A DNA stretch of 33,431 bases from Acidimicrobiia bacterium (GCA_016871315.1 VFZE01000056.1:1-33431); one strand, 5' to 3'; counted from the first letter of the stretch, positions 1 through 8,134 are shown. Notes: generated by a model not told the origin, from the sequence alone. Made by a program: numbers and translations.

Positions 1-467
1 AGGTGGACATCGGCAAAGTGCTCTGGCTGCCGCCGCTCGGCTGGGAGATAGGCTACTTCGTATGGGGCTGGGCGACGGACCGTGCGCTGAGCGAGGGCGA
101 AGCGATGCCCGCATTCCGGCGGCTGCTGGCGGCAGCGACGTTGCTGAGCCTGCCGCTGGCGGCGACGACAGTGCTCCCGGGCTTTGCCGCGGTGATGGCA
201 GTTTTGTTTTTCGCGATGTTCGTGGTCGCCGGCTTCATCATCGTGCCCATTCGCTACGCGACGCACATTTACGGCGCGGCGCATTCGGGACTGATCGCGG
301 GGCTTGCGGCGGGAGCCTGGGGGGCGATGGTGGCGGTGATGATGCCGTGGTTCGGCCGGCTTTTCGATTTGAAGATGTACACGGAGGCGTTCGGGCTGGC
401 TACATTTTTTCCGCTGGCAGGGTATACAATTTGGCTGTATCTCAACCGGGAGGCAAGACGAAAATGA
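1..467 (+). CDS. MFS transporter, C-terminal part (5' end outside window)
   Basis: The frame is open to the left edge and no credible start is visible, so this is the C-terminal ~154 residues of a longer protein. It contains several hydrophobic helices (around residues 36-60, 62-84, 95-115 and 128-148) separated by short basic or polar loops such as the one containing ATDRALSEGE, and it ends in a basic tail (NREARRK). This is what the last third of a 12-helix Major Facilitator Superfamily carrier looks like; the 'LPPLGWEIGYFVWGW' stretch resembles sugar-acid/anion symporters (ACS type), but the substrate cannot be read. Its TGA overlaps the ATG of the next gene (ATGA), so the two are probably co-transcribed and translationally coupled. 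MFS membership is fairly secure; the subfamily is inference. Confidence 0.75.
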   Translation, partial: VDIGKVLWLPPLGWEIGYFVWGWATDRALSEGEAMPAFRRLLAAATLLSLPLAATTVLPGFAAVMAVLFFAMFVVAGFIIVPIRYATHIYGAAHSGLIAGLAAGAWGAMVAVMMPWFGRLFDLKMYTEAFGLATFFPLAGYTIWLYLNREARRK

Positions 468-910
468 AGAAGCAACGCAGAGCATTTTTCAAAGCGGCGG
501 CCGGCGCCGGCGCGGTGGCACTTGCGCCTGCGGCGGCGCAGGCAAACACGTCGGGGAAGGTGAAGCTGCAAGGAGGCGTGCGGATCGGGAATCTGTTCTT
601 CAGCGCCGGGCTGACCGGGGTCAGGCCGGAAGCCCGTAAGGACCCGCTGGCCTTCGGCGGCGACATTAAGGAACAGACGCACAACATCATGAAGGCGCAC
701 AAGGCGAACCTGGAGGCGGTGGGCTCATCGCTTGAAAATGTCATCAAAGTGACGGCATTTCTCGCCGATGTGAAGACCGAGAAGGGTGCCTTCAATGAAG
801 CGTATGCCACGTATTTTCAGAAAGATGCACCGGCACGAACGGCGTTGGGAGCGATTTTTCCCGACACGGCGACGCGGGTGGAGATCGAGCTTGTGGCCTG
901 GATTCCATAA
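464..910 (+). CDS. Tat-exported RidA/YjgF/UK114 family protein
   Basis: 148 residues. The N-terminus has a twin-arginine motif (QRRAFFK) followed by an Ala/Gly-rich hydrophobic stretch ending at an AQA-type cleavage site near residue 27, so the mature protein should act outside the cytoplasm. The remainder is a full RidA-fold domain with the family signature near the C-terminus: PARTALGAIF, containing the Arg that binds the carboxylate in active RidA deaminases, and VEIELVAW with the usual Glu. RidA enzymes hydrolyse reactive enamine/imine intermediates, normally in the cytosol; an exported version suggests another substrate. The start is fixed by the ATGA overlap with the upstream transporter gene, which may supply the substrate. 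The open frame continues upstream to 62 but that part lies inside the transporter gene and is not coding. Confidence 0.85.
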   Translation: MKKQRRAFFKAAAGAGAVALAPAAAQANTSGKVKLQGGVRIGNLFFSAGLTGVRPEARKDPLAFGGDIKEQTHNIMKAHKANLEAVGSSLENVIKVTAFLADVKTEKGAFNEAYATYFQKDAPARTALGAIFPDTATRVEIELVAWIP

Positions 911-962
911 AGCGGGAACTTTCCACCGCCGACGGCTGTCTAAGCAATCAGGTACAGAGTTG

Positions 963-991
963 TTGGCCGTGCGGTAGGTTCAGAATACAAT
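963..991 (+). promoter_or_regulatory. Predicted promoter of the ECF sigma gene (leaderless)
   Basis: A -35-like TTGGCC (963-968) and a -10 TACAAT (986-991, 5 of 6 consensus) are separated by exactly 17 bases. The -10 box ends only five bases before the ATG at 997, so the expected transcription start falls on or next to the start codon. No Shine-Dalgarno sequence lies before the ATG. The reading is by eye; a transcription start map would settle it. Confidence 0.5.
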
Positions 992-996
992 AGTGG

Positions 997-1689
997 ATGA
1001 GGGGAACCGTGGCTGACTCGAGCTTGCGATTGGATCTAACCCGGCCCTGGGATACCAGCGGCCAAGGGGGAGGTCTGTCCTCATCCGATGCCCTTCTCTT
1101 AGAAGGTCTGCGGAGCGGGGAAGAGCAGGCCTACGAGACTCTGGTCGAGAGGTTTGAGCAGCAGGTTTACAACGTAGTGGCGCGTTTGCTGAAGGATCCG
1201 GAGGATGCCAGCGACGTTGTACAGGAGGTTTTCCTGAAGATCTACCGCAACGTGGACTCCTTCCGCTCGCAGAGCAGTTTGAAGACGTGGGTCTACCGGA
1301 TTGCGGTGAACGAGGCTTATAACCACCGGAGGTGGTTCGGACGCCGTCGCGGACACGAGATTGGGCTGGAAGATGAGCCGTTCGAGGGCATGACCTACGA
1401 GCAGGCGTTGGCCGATCCGGGCCGTACACCATACGAGATTACGCTGGACCACGAGATGCAGGAGAAGTTCGAGCAGGCGCTGGCGCTGTTGAAGCCGGCT
1501 TTCCGGGCGGCGGTTGTGCTGCGGGAGATTGAAGGATTGACGTATGAGGAGATCTCCGAAGTTTTGGGAGTCTCTTTGGGAACAGTGAAGTCGAGAATAC
1601 GGCGGGGGCGTGAGGCCCTCGGCGAGTTGTTACAAGGAAAGGCGGAGCCGAGATTGGAACTGGCTCCACAGATAGCCGATTCGGTGTAA
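997..1689 (+). CDS. ECF-type RNA polymerase sigma factor (sigma-70 family)
   Basis: 230 residues. Sigma region 2 spans about residues 48-113 and includes the -10 recognition/core-binding segment with DVVQEVFLKIYRNVDSF and the following SLKTWVYRIAVNEAYNHRRW helix. Region 4 spans about 157-208 and includes a helix-turn-helix, LTYEEISEVLGVSLGTVKSRIRRGREAL, that would read the -35 element. There is no region 3, which marks the extracytoplasmic function (group IV) class. A 40-residue N-terminal extension and a short C-terminal tail are present. The ATG at 997 is chosen because a predicted promoter sits directly in front of it; a GTG at 1009 would be the alternative. The membrane protein gene 17 bases downstream is probably its regulatory partner. 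Confidence 0.93.
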   Translation: MRGTVADSSLRLDLTRPWDTSGQGGGLSSSDALLLEGLRSGEEQAYETLVERFEQQVYNVVARLLKDPEDASDVVQEVFLKIYRNVDSFRSQSSLKTWVYRIAVNEAYNHRRWFGRRRGHEIGLEDEPFEGMTYEQALADPGRTPYEITLDHEMQEKFEQALALLKPAFRAAVVLREIEGLTYEEISEVLGVSLGTVKSRIRRGREALGELLQGKAEPRLELAPQIADSV

Positions 1690-1706
1690 GCAAGGTTGGC
1701 GCAGTC

Positions 1707-2288
1707 ATGAATCAAAAATCCTATGATCCGCTGCGGGCAAGCTTGAAGGGGCTGCCGCGGTTTTCGGTGCCAGGCTCATTGCACGACTCGCTGCGAGTGA
1801 TGGCCTCGCGGGAAAGCCTGCGGCGGCGGCGGCGCGTAAGCGCGGAGGCGTTCTTCCAGCATTGCCGCGACGTGGTGGTGCTGTGGTTCCATAATCTGAT
1901 GCGGCCGGTGGCGGTTCCCTTTGCCGGCGGTCTAGTTTCGGCGGTGATCCTGTTCGCCTTGATGGCGCCGCAGTTTGTGATTCACCGTCCCGTTTCCGGA
2001 GACGTTCCTACGGGGCTGACCACAATGGCGGCACCGCAGTTCGCTCTGCTGGTGGATGCGCTGGAAGAAGACATCGTGGTGGATGTGGTGACCGACGGCG
2101 AAGGGCGCATGGTGGACTACTCGATCCCCGCCGGGCAGAAGTGGGCGCAGGATGCTGCGATGGTGCGCAGTATTGAGACGACGCTGATGTTCACCAAGTT
2201 CACGCCTGCGACAATGTTCGGCATGCCGGCCAACGGGCGGACACGCATCAAACTTCGGCGGAGCCACATGATGGAGGTTCGCGGATAG
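1707..2288 (+). CDS. Single-pass membrane protein with TonB-C-like periplasmic domain, sigma-factor neighbour
   Basis: 193 residues. A basic cytoplasmic N-terminal part (about 1-66, with an RRRRR cluster near residue 40) is followed by one membrane helix (about 69-90) and a periplasmic C-terminal domain (about 105-193). The C-terminal part resembles the TonB C-terminal fold: a strand with VVDVVTDGEGRMVDYSI, a helix with MVRSIETTLMFTKFTPAT, and a last strand NGRTRIKL. Position right behind an ECF sigma gene and the topology suggest an anti-sigma or sigma-modulating role. However, the HxxxCxxC zinc motif of ordinary ZAS anti-sigma factors is not present (only one Cys in the cytoplasmic part). 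The function is therefore inferred from context only; the topology is what the sequence shows. Confidence 0.7.
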   Translation: MNQKSYDPLRASLKGLPRFSVPGSLHDSLRVMASRESLRRRRRVSAEAFFQHCRDVVVLWFHNLMRPVAVPFAGGLVSAVILFALMAPQFVIHRPVSGDVPTGLTTMAAPQFALLVDALEEDIVVDVVTDGEGRMVDYSIPAGQKWAQDAAMVRSIETTLMFTKFTPATMFGMPANGRTRIKLRRSHMMEVRG

Positions 2289-2314
2289 AGGTTTAGGACC
2301 GCTATCCTGAACTT

Positions 2315-3079
2315 GTGGGGCAACGGCTCGGCCAGCATTTCCTGAAAAGTTCATCCAATCTTTCGCGCATCGCCCGCGCGGCTTGTGCGGAGCCTACTCC
2401 GCTGGTGTTGGAGATCGGCGCGGGGCAGGGTGCGCTCACCGCGCATCTGCTGGAGCATGCGGGACGAGTAGTGGCCATCGAAACCGATCCGGCAATGGTG
2501 AAGCTGTTACGCGAGCGGTTTCAGGATGAGCCACGGTTGGAGATTGTCGAGGCCGATGTTCTGGAGACAGACCTGGCGGGATGGGGCGACGTCGTCGTTG
2601 CGGGCAATCTGCCTTACTACATCACCTCGCCGGTGATCGAGCGGACGCTGGCGATCGGCAAGCTGCTGGACCGCGCGGTGTTCCTGGTGCAGCGAGAAGT
2701 GGCGGAACGGCTGACCGCCAAGCCCGGCACGCGCGACTATGGCTTCCTGACCGTGGCGACGCAGCTCTATGCGAAAACCGAGCTCCTGTTCGGCGTTCCT
2801 CCGGGAGCGTTCCAACCGCCGCCGAAGGTGGATTCGGCGGTGGTGCGGTTGACGCCGCGGCACAGGCTGGCAACGCAGTCAGCCGTGGTTGACCCGGCGC
2901 CGCTGTTGGCCTTTGTCGGGCTTTGCTTCCGGCACAAGCGCAAGACGCTCAGGAACAACTTGGCAGGAATCTTCGGGCGGGAGCCGCTGGAAAAGATCGC
3001 GGAAGCCGACCGCCGCGCCGAGCAGCTGACGTTGCAGGAGTTTCACGATCTGTACCGGCGGCTGACAGGCGCGGTTTAG
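2315..3079 (+). CDS. rsmA: 16S rRNA (adenine1518/1519-N6,N6)-dimethyltransferase RsmA/KsgA
   Basis: 254 residues, normal family length. RsmA transfers four methyl groups from S-adenosylmethionine to two adjacent adenines in the 3' terminal hairpin of 16S rRNA late in small-subunit maturation. Visible motifs are GQHFLKSSSN at the N-terminus, SAM motif I EIGAGQGALT (33-42), the acidic ribose-binding residue in AIETDP (near 55), an Asp in EADVLE (81), and the catalytic NLPYYIT (98-104). The C-terminal small helical domain is present (RHKRKTLRNNL). The GTG at 2315 is used because only a few residues normally precede GQxFL; no Shine-Dalgarno is seen in front of it. Its TAG overlaps the TAA of the convergent gene by two bases. 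Confidence 0.95.
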   Translation: MGQRLGQHFLKSSSNLSRIARAACAEPTPLVLEIGAGQGALTAHLLEHAGRVVAIETDPAMVKLLRERFQDEPRLEIVEADVLETDLAGWGDVVVAGNLPYYITSPVIERTLAIGKLLDRAVFLVQREVAERLTAKPGTRDYGFLTVATQLYAKTELLFGVPPGAFQPPPKVDSAVVRLTPRHRLATQSAVVDPAPLLAFVGLCFRHKRKTLRNNLAGIFGREPLEKIAEADRRAEQLTLQEFHDLYRRLTGAV

Positions 3080-4350
3080 GGGCGCACCGGAAGCCGCCAT
3101 GGGACTTGCATCTCGCGCCAGCCGGAGGGCGTCCATTCGCGGAGAAGGGCGGGCTTGGCTAATTGCGGGCAGGTCTCATAGCCGTGATCGAGTTTGCCCG
3201 CTCTCTGATACTCATCGTGTCTAAGCCGGAAGCTGGCGCTAGGCATGACTTCCAAGGGCTGAAAATCAAGCGAGAATCGAAAAAGGAATTGAGAGAAGTC
3301 CCCATGACCGGTTTCCACGAGCACTTCATTCGGCCGGACGTGAATCAGCTCCATATTGGAATAAGGCATCCCGTAGGGCTTGGCCAGTTCGGAATTGGGG
3401 AGCACAAAGAACCGGCGCGGCCTCGAGTCCGGACACTCCAGGCATTCGTACCGGGAGCCCGGAGTTTGCGGGGAGGAGACCGGAGGGTCATCCTGGCCCA
3501 CCACAGCGAAAAATGGAGCGGCGTACTCGTTGTTGACTCCACCGGCCAGAATCAGGCCTGAATCCATTACCGCAAGACGATAGATCATTCCGGAACTGAC
3601 AAAACGCAGCTCGGGCCGGCCGGCGGCGTCGAGACGGACCAGCGCTCCGCCCCACCAAGGAGCTTCAATGAGGGCAGCCCAAATCCCTCCGGCGCCCGCC
3701 TCCAAGTCCAGGAATCCCCAATTCGTATCGAAGGTCCTTCCCCTGTAGGCGAGCCGCAGGTTGGGTTGATAACGCCAGCGGAGCCTGCCCGCGGAGTCAA
3801 AGCATAGGAGTTCTTCCCGGCTGGGGATACCGCCGGTGTGATAGGCCGCGGCAAACAGAACTTCCGGCTGCGAATCGCCATCCAGATCTTGAAGTCGAAG
3901 CCGGCGCGCCAGCTTTTCCTGGGAGAACGCATGTAAACGGTTGGAAAATGCGTGTGTCCAGATGGCTTTTCCGGAAGCGTCTACGGCCCGCAATTCCTGT
4001 GGCCCAGCAACTACGGTATGGATTGTTGTCGCCCGTGTCAGAGAAAGTCCAAGCGCGGCAATCAATGCCAGTCCGACCGCGAGACCTGCCCAGCGCCATT
4101 GATGTGCTGCAGGAGTGTGACCGTTTGCGAGGAGGTCTGCCTGCCGGTTCTTCCATGCTTCGAGTTCTGCAGGGTAGGCGAACACAGACCCTCTGCCGCC
4201 ACCCGGTAGCCGATGGATGGGCAGACCTCGTTTTTGTTCCCAACGGGAAACGGTTCTGACATCCCGGCCGAACCAGGAGGCGATCTCCTTCCAGCCGTCC
4301 AGAGGTTGATTGTTCCCAGATTCGGCGCCCTGTCCTGAATTGCCCGGCAT
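3076..4350 (-). CDS. Membrane-bound HTH protein with extracytoplasmic beta-repeat domain
   Basis: 424 residues. The N-terminal cytoplasmic part (about 15-70) is a MerR/excisionase-like helix-turn-helix: WKEIASWFGRDVRTVSRWEQ, then a wing-like segment with LPIHRLPGG and FAYPAELEAWKNRQ. A single membrane helix follows (about 88-108, GLAVGLALIAALGLSL). The remaining ~310 residues lie outside the membrane and look like a beta-rich VCBS/FG-GAP-type domain, e.g. DLDGDSQPEVLFAAAYH and the repeated 'aromatic-x-x-x-L-D-x-x-G' pattern. HTH-helix-sensor is the layout of CadC/ToxR-type one-component regulators, so it may bind DNA from the membrane in response to an external signal. Targets are unknown; the divergent TIGR03437 operon 150 bases away is the obvious candidate. 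The gene is convergent with rsmA and shares bases of its stop codon with it. Confidence 0.75.
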   Translation of the reverse strand: MPGNSGQGAESGNNQPLDGWKEIASWFGRDVRTVSRWEQKRGLPIHRLPGGGRGSVFAYPAELEAWKNRQADLLANGHTPAAHQWRWAGLAVGLALIAALGLSLTRATTIHTVVAGPQELRAVDASGKAIWTHAFSNRLHAFSQEKLARRLRLQDLDGDSQPEVLFAAAYHTGGIPSREELLCFDSAGRLRWRYQPNLRLAYRGRTFDTNWGFLDLEAGAGGIWAALIEAPWWGGALVRLDAAGRPELRFVSSGMIYRLAVMDSGLILAGGVNNEYAAPFFAVVGQDDPPVSSPQTPGSRYECLECPDSRPRRFFVLPNSELAKPYGMPYSNMELIHVRPNEVLVETGHGDFSQFLFRFSLDFQPLEVMPSASFRLRHDEYQRAGKLDHGYETCPQLAKPALLREWTPSGWREMQVPWRLPVRP

Positions 4351-4447
4351 TGCCTATTGTCCCGCTAACCTATCACAACTAAAAAGGGATAGTCCATGGC
4401 CTGCCTGCTTCCTAGACTAGACTAAGAGTGAACTGCAACCTCGCAAA

Positions 4448-4453
4448 TATGAT
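4448..4453 (+). promoter_or_regulatory. Possible -10 box for the TIGR03437 operon
   Basis: TATGAT (5 of 6 matches to TATAAT) lies about 50 bases before the chosen start at 4503, inside the divergent intergenic region. No convincing -35 hexamer is seen 17 bases upstream, so it may need an activator or another sigma factor. Weak call. Confidence 0.25.
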
Positions 4454-4502
4454 TAGCATAAGACTTTGGATCGCGGTCGGCCTATTGGGAGGCGGTTGGA
4501 CG

Positions 4503-6071
4503 ATGCGGAGAAGACGTATTCCAATAAGATCACAGTTCCAATCTTGGAGTTCGCTTCTTCGGCAAGTTGCCGGATTGACGGTGCTTGCGTTGGTGTTGGT
4601 GGGTCACGTGGCCGCGCAAAATCCAGTGATTACGAGTCTGGAGAACAGCGCCAGCCGTGATATGCGCTTTGCTCCGGGCGTGCTGGCGATTGCAAGGGGA
4701 ACGAACCTCGGTCCGACGATTCTGATCAATGGGAGAGCGGCGGGCTTCGTCCGAATTATTGACGCCGCGACGATTCAGTTACAGATTCCGGTCGAACTGG
4801 AGCCGGGAGCGGCCACGCTAGTCATGGAGCGCGGCGGTACTCGCTCCGAGCCCTTCAATTTCACGCTTCAACGGTATGCTCCGTCGGTTTTTACAGCAAA
4901 TCAAATCGGGACAGGGACGGTACAAGGGTTCCGCGGCAACTTCACCGTCATTAGCTCGAACAATCGTCCAGTGGGTGGCGAGAATGTGAGCGTGTTAGCA
5001 TTCGGACTCGGCGCCACCAACCCGCAGGTACCCACAGGCATGAACGCGTCCGCGCCCACTCCGTTGGTGGTTTCACCTCGAGTCGTGCTGGGTTGCCACC
5101 GGCAGCCGGTAGTGTTCGCGGGACTCGTTCCGGGTTTCCCCAGTGTTTCTCAAGTCACGTTCACGCTTCCAGCGGCGTTCCCAGCAGGAGTGCATTCACT
5201 GCGACTGGATTCCGCCGGGACCTTCAGCAATGAAGTCGAGCTGCCCGTTTCCGGCCCGGAAACGCCCGCGATCAGGAATGTCGTGAATGGGGCTAGTTTT
5301 GATCCCGCCGCGCCCATTGCACCTGGATCGTTTGTGAGCGTGTTCGGCGTGAATTTCGGGCCGCGAACCGAGTTGGGGGTGTTTCCGGCCACCGAACTTG
5401 ACGGAATGTCAGTGACAATGAACGGAGTGCCAGCCCCGCTGTTCCATGTGCTCGGCACGTCGAACCAGCTAAACCTGTTGGCGCCGGTGGAGTTGCCGGA
5501 ATCGGGAACGATCGCGGTTCAGGTGCGAACCCGCAACGGCGTCAGTTTGAACTGTGCGGTACAGGTAGCCGCGGCAGCACCCGGAATCTTTGTGGTCCGC
5601 GATCCCGCCAACGCCTCCAGGAAAGCGGCTGCAGTGTTGCTCGCAAATACACGATGGCTGGTGCTGCCGGACAGCACTGCGCGCGCCTTACAGATTCCTG
5701 GCAACTGCCGAACCAGCGGCATTGGAGTAGGAATACTATGTGCCCAGCCCGCGGCGCCGGGCGATATCGTGCAACTTTTCGTTACTGGCCTAGGCAAAGC
5801 GACCCCAGGAGGCGACCCCGACGGCACTCCACTCGCGACCGGCGCTGTAGCGCCAGCCGATGGAAACCCTCTGTACGCCACGGTGCAGCGACCGGTTGTG
5901 CGAATTGGGGGCATCCAAGCGCAGGTGTTGTTCTCGGGGATCGCGCCTGGATTCGTTGGTCTGTATCAGATCAATGTGCTCGTGCCGGACGTTCCAAATG
6001 GAGACGACATTTCTCTTATCGTTTCCATGCCTGGGGCCGCCGATGACGCGACGATTGCGATTCGAAGATGA
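4503..6071 (+). CDS. Secreted protein with two tandem TIGR03437-type domains
   Basis: 522 residues from the ATG at 4503, which is preceded by GGGAGG ten bases upstream and gives a proper signal peptide: a very basic start (MRRRRIP), a hydrophobic core, and an AAQ cleavage site near residue 39. A GTG at 4428 would only add residues without a ribosome site. Two copies of a related beta domain follow: about 40-240 (weaker copy, with FAPGVLAIARGTNLGP) and about 255-522 (VVNGASFDPAAPIAPGSFVSVFGVNFGP through GIAPGFVGLYQINVLVPDVP). The second is the classical Solibacter C-terminal domain, an Ig-like surface module of unknown function. The stop codon overlaps the next gene (ATGA). No catalytic motif is visible. 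The role is probably structural, adhesive or cell-surface, which is inference. Confidence 0.8.
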   Translation: MRRRRIPIRSQFQSWSSLLRQVAGLTVLALVLVGHVAAQNPVITSLENSASRDMRFAPGVLAIARGTNLGPTILINGRAAGFVRIIDAATIQLQIPVELEPGAATLVMERGGTRSEPFNFTLQRYAPSVFTANQIGTGTVQGFRGNFTVISSNNRPVGGENVSVLAFGLGATNPQVPTGMNASAPTPLVVSPRVVLGCHRQPVVFAGLVPGFPSVSQVTFTLPAAFPAGVHSLRLDSAGTFSNEVELPVSGPETPAIRNVVNGASFDPAAPIAPGSFVSVFGVNFGPRTELGVFPATELDGMSVTMNGVPAPLFHVLGTSNQLNLLAPVELPESGTIAVQVRTRNGVSLNCAVQVAAAAPGIFVVRDPANASRKAAAVLLANTRWLVLPDSTARALQIPGNCRTSGIGVGILCAQPAAPGDIVQLFVTGLGKATPGGDPDGTPLATGAVAPADGNPLYATVQRPVVRIGGIQAQVLFSGIAPGFVGLYQINVLVPDVPNGDDISLIVSMPGAADDATIAIRR

Positions 6072-8134
6072 TCGGTCGGCCGGTCGGTTCAAGCTCTTAC
6101 GGGCGAAATGGACGCGGCGCGGTGATGCTGGCGCTGGTGTCGTGGGCGCCCGCGCTTTACGCGCAAGGCGTCTGCGGACCTCTGGAAGTGTGCACCACCA
6201 TCTCCGCGCTGCTGCCAAACCTGGATAGCGAAGACGCGGCGCTGGCGATCGCCGCAGGGCCGTCGGCGATTGTGCTGGCCCGCAAGAACAGCGTCGAGCT
6301 TCGTTCTTCGGCGGGACAGTTGCAGGCTCGAGCGTCCACGCAGGATTTCTTCCGCTCCGTCCGTGCGCAAGGCGCCAACGATCTCACGCACCCGGACGCC
6401 ATATTCGAGCCCACGACGGCGCGGTTCTTTCTGGTAATGTCCGACGCCGTGATCGATTTCCGATGCGCTCCCGGCAGTTGCAAATTTGTATACTTGATTG
6501 CCGTCTCCAAGTCCTCCACACCGGCCACGCTCGACTCCGCCAGTTGGCACTTCTACTCCTGGGATCGCACGGTGGACCGAATGCCCGCGGGCACCACGGT
6601 CACCGACCATTACGGCTACCAGGATCGCCTCGCGACGGCTGGCGGAATCATCATGATTTCGTCGGAGATGAACCAGCTTCTGGATGATTTGGGACGCCCG
6701 CAAAAGACGCGCTTTTTCCGCGCCGCTGAAATGATATCGGGAAACTTGCCAGCGGCATGGCTCGACTACCGCGACGTTTTCGGACAGGCGGCGCGCAACT
6801 TCGACACCATCGATCAATTCTTTTACATCGGATCCCCGGATTCTCTATATGGGTTCACTCGAGTCACTTCTGCATTGGGAACCGCCGAGAAACTTCAATC
6901 CTCATTGATAGTGAACGCGCCTGCGCCCCCTGCTGCTCCGCAGAGGGGCGGAAAACCGATTCGGACCGTTTCCCGCCCGATCCCGCAGCACCGGAATGGC
7001 CACGTGTGGCTGGCGCGTCCAGTGGCCTCGGGCTCCGTTTCGGCGATCCAGTGGTTACAGGTGGATGTCCGCTCCTGGCCGACGTTGCGAATCGTCCAAC
7101 AGGGATTGCTGGAAACGCCAGGAAAGTTCCTTTACCAGCCTGAACTGACCGTGGATGCTGCCGGAAACATGATCATGCTGTTTCACCGCTCTGACGCCAG
7201 CGAGTATCCTTCGGTCTGGTACACGGGCCGTCTTGTCGCCGATCCGCCAGGCATTCTACGGCAACCGAGACTGATCAAAACCGGAGAAGCCCCGTACGTG
7301 CCGCCTTCCTCCGGCGAAACCGTACGTTTTCTACGGAACTCTGGAGTCTCGCTCGACTTCGAGCAGATGTCAGCATGGGTGCTTGGAATGTACACAGATG
7401 CGGCCGGCAGGCAAGCGACCTGGCTCGCCCGAATTGCGTTACAGGCTATCCCTACGCCGCCCCCTATTGTCGATGCCGTCCGCGATACGGCTTCCGGCCG
7501 GCCGGGGGGCGCCGCCGGTTCATTCATCTCACTGTACGGCGCGGGATTCTCGGCAACGGCGATGGACTGGTCCGCATCGATTCGGCCGGGCGACCGAGTT
7601 CTCCCCACCAGGCTCAACGGGATCGAGGTTCGCGTAGCGGGCCAACTCACCCCCCTACACTACGCCGGACCAGCGCAGATCAATGCGCTTCTACCTCCAG
7701 GCGCCCCTCAAGGTGCCGGAATCGGCATCGAAGTGCAGTCGCCGAACGGCGCTGCTCGATCGACGCTGACCATCCAGGAGGTACTGCCTTCTTTGTTCGC
7801 GATTCGAATCATGGGCCGCGACTACGCGGCGCTGTCCCGTCCGGCTCGGAGCGGGGAAGTGCTGGAGTTATACGCTTCCGGCCTGGGCCCCACCGATCCA
7901 CCTTATCCCAGTGGAGAGATCCTCACGAGTGCGTTCCCTTTGCGGGACGCGTCGCGGATGCGAGTAATGGTGGGCGGACGCTCCGTCGATGTTCTGTTCG
8001 GCGGATTGATCGCACCGGGGCTGTATCAGGTCAACATCCGGCTGCCAGTTCTTCTTACCGGCGATCACGCCATCACGCTATCGCTCGACGGACGGGACTC
8101 GCAACCCGGTGTCTTCATTCCCATCACGCCATGA
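6068..8134 (+). CDS. Secreted protein, unknown N-terminal domain plus TIGR03437 C-terminus (paralogue A)
   Basis: 688 residues. The start at 6068 overlaps the preceding stop (ATGA). A hydrophobic segment VMLALVSWAPALYAQG (about residues 19-34) acts as signal peptide; the N-terminal 18 residues are longer than usual, and GTG/ATG codons at 6122/6125 are alternatives. Mature residues ~34-460 form an unrecognised beta-rich region with a CxxxxxC pair at its start (GVCGPLEVC), a second pair CAPGSC, and repeated 'AVS-x-x-S-x-P-x-T-L-D' and W-x-F-Y-S-W phrases; a beta-propeller is plausible. Residues ~462-688 are the TIGR03437 module, with ELYASGLGPTDPPYPSGEIL and GLYQVNIRLP. The whole protein is homologous to the product of the next gene. 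Function unknown; predicted extracellular or outer-surface. Confidence 0.8.
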   Translation: MIGRPVGSSSYGRNGRGAVMLALVSWAPALYAQGVCGPLEVCTTISALLPNLDSEDAALAIAAGPSAIVLARKNSVELRSSAGQLQARASTQDFFRSVRAQGANDLTHPDAIFEPTTARFFLVMSDAVIDFRCAPGSCKFVYLIAVSKSSTPATLDSASWHFYSWDRTVDRMPAGTTVTDHYGYQDRLATAGGIIMISSEMNQLLDDLGRPQKTRFFRAAEMISGNLPAAWLDYRDVFGQAARNFDTIDQFFYIGSPDSLYGFTRVTSALGTAEKLQSSLIVNAPAPPAAPQRGGKPIRTVSRPIPQHRNGHVWLARPVASGSVSAIQWLQVDVRSWPTLRIVQQGLLETPGKFLYQPELTVDAAGNMIMLFHRSDASEYPSVWYTGRLVADPPGILRQPRLIKTGEAPYVPPSSGETVRFLRNSGVSLDFEQMSAWVLGMYTDAAGRQATWLARIALQAIPTPPPIVDAVRDTASGRPGGAAGSFISLYGAGFSATAMDWSASIRPGDRVLPTRLNGIEVRVAGQLTPLHYAGPAQINALLPPGAPQGAGIGIEVQSPNGAARSTLTIQEVLPSLFAIRIMGRDYAALSRPARSGEVLELYASGLGPTDPPYPSGEILTSAFPLRDASRMRVMVGGRSVDVLFGGLIAPGLYQVNIRLPVLLTGDHAITLSLDGRDSQPGVFIPITP

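Noticed and set aside
62-463. Upstream extension of the RidA frame to 62, giving a 282-residue protein
   Set aside because: The extension lies inside the MFS gene, is low-complexity Arg/Gly/Asp-rich translation typical of an out-of-phase GC-rich frame, and would bury the Tat signal.
2303-2317. Leaderless promoter for rsmA (TATCCT before the GTG)
   Set aside because: Only four of six matches in the -10 box and no -35-like sequence, so the evidence is too weak to list as a feature.
7375-8130. Upstream extension of paralogue B to 7375 (930 residues)
   Set aside because: It overlaps the TIGR03437 module of paralogue A in a different phase. The ATG at 8131 gives a clean signal peptide and an ATGA overlap.
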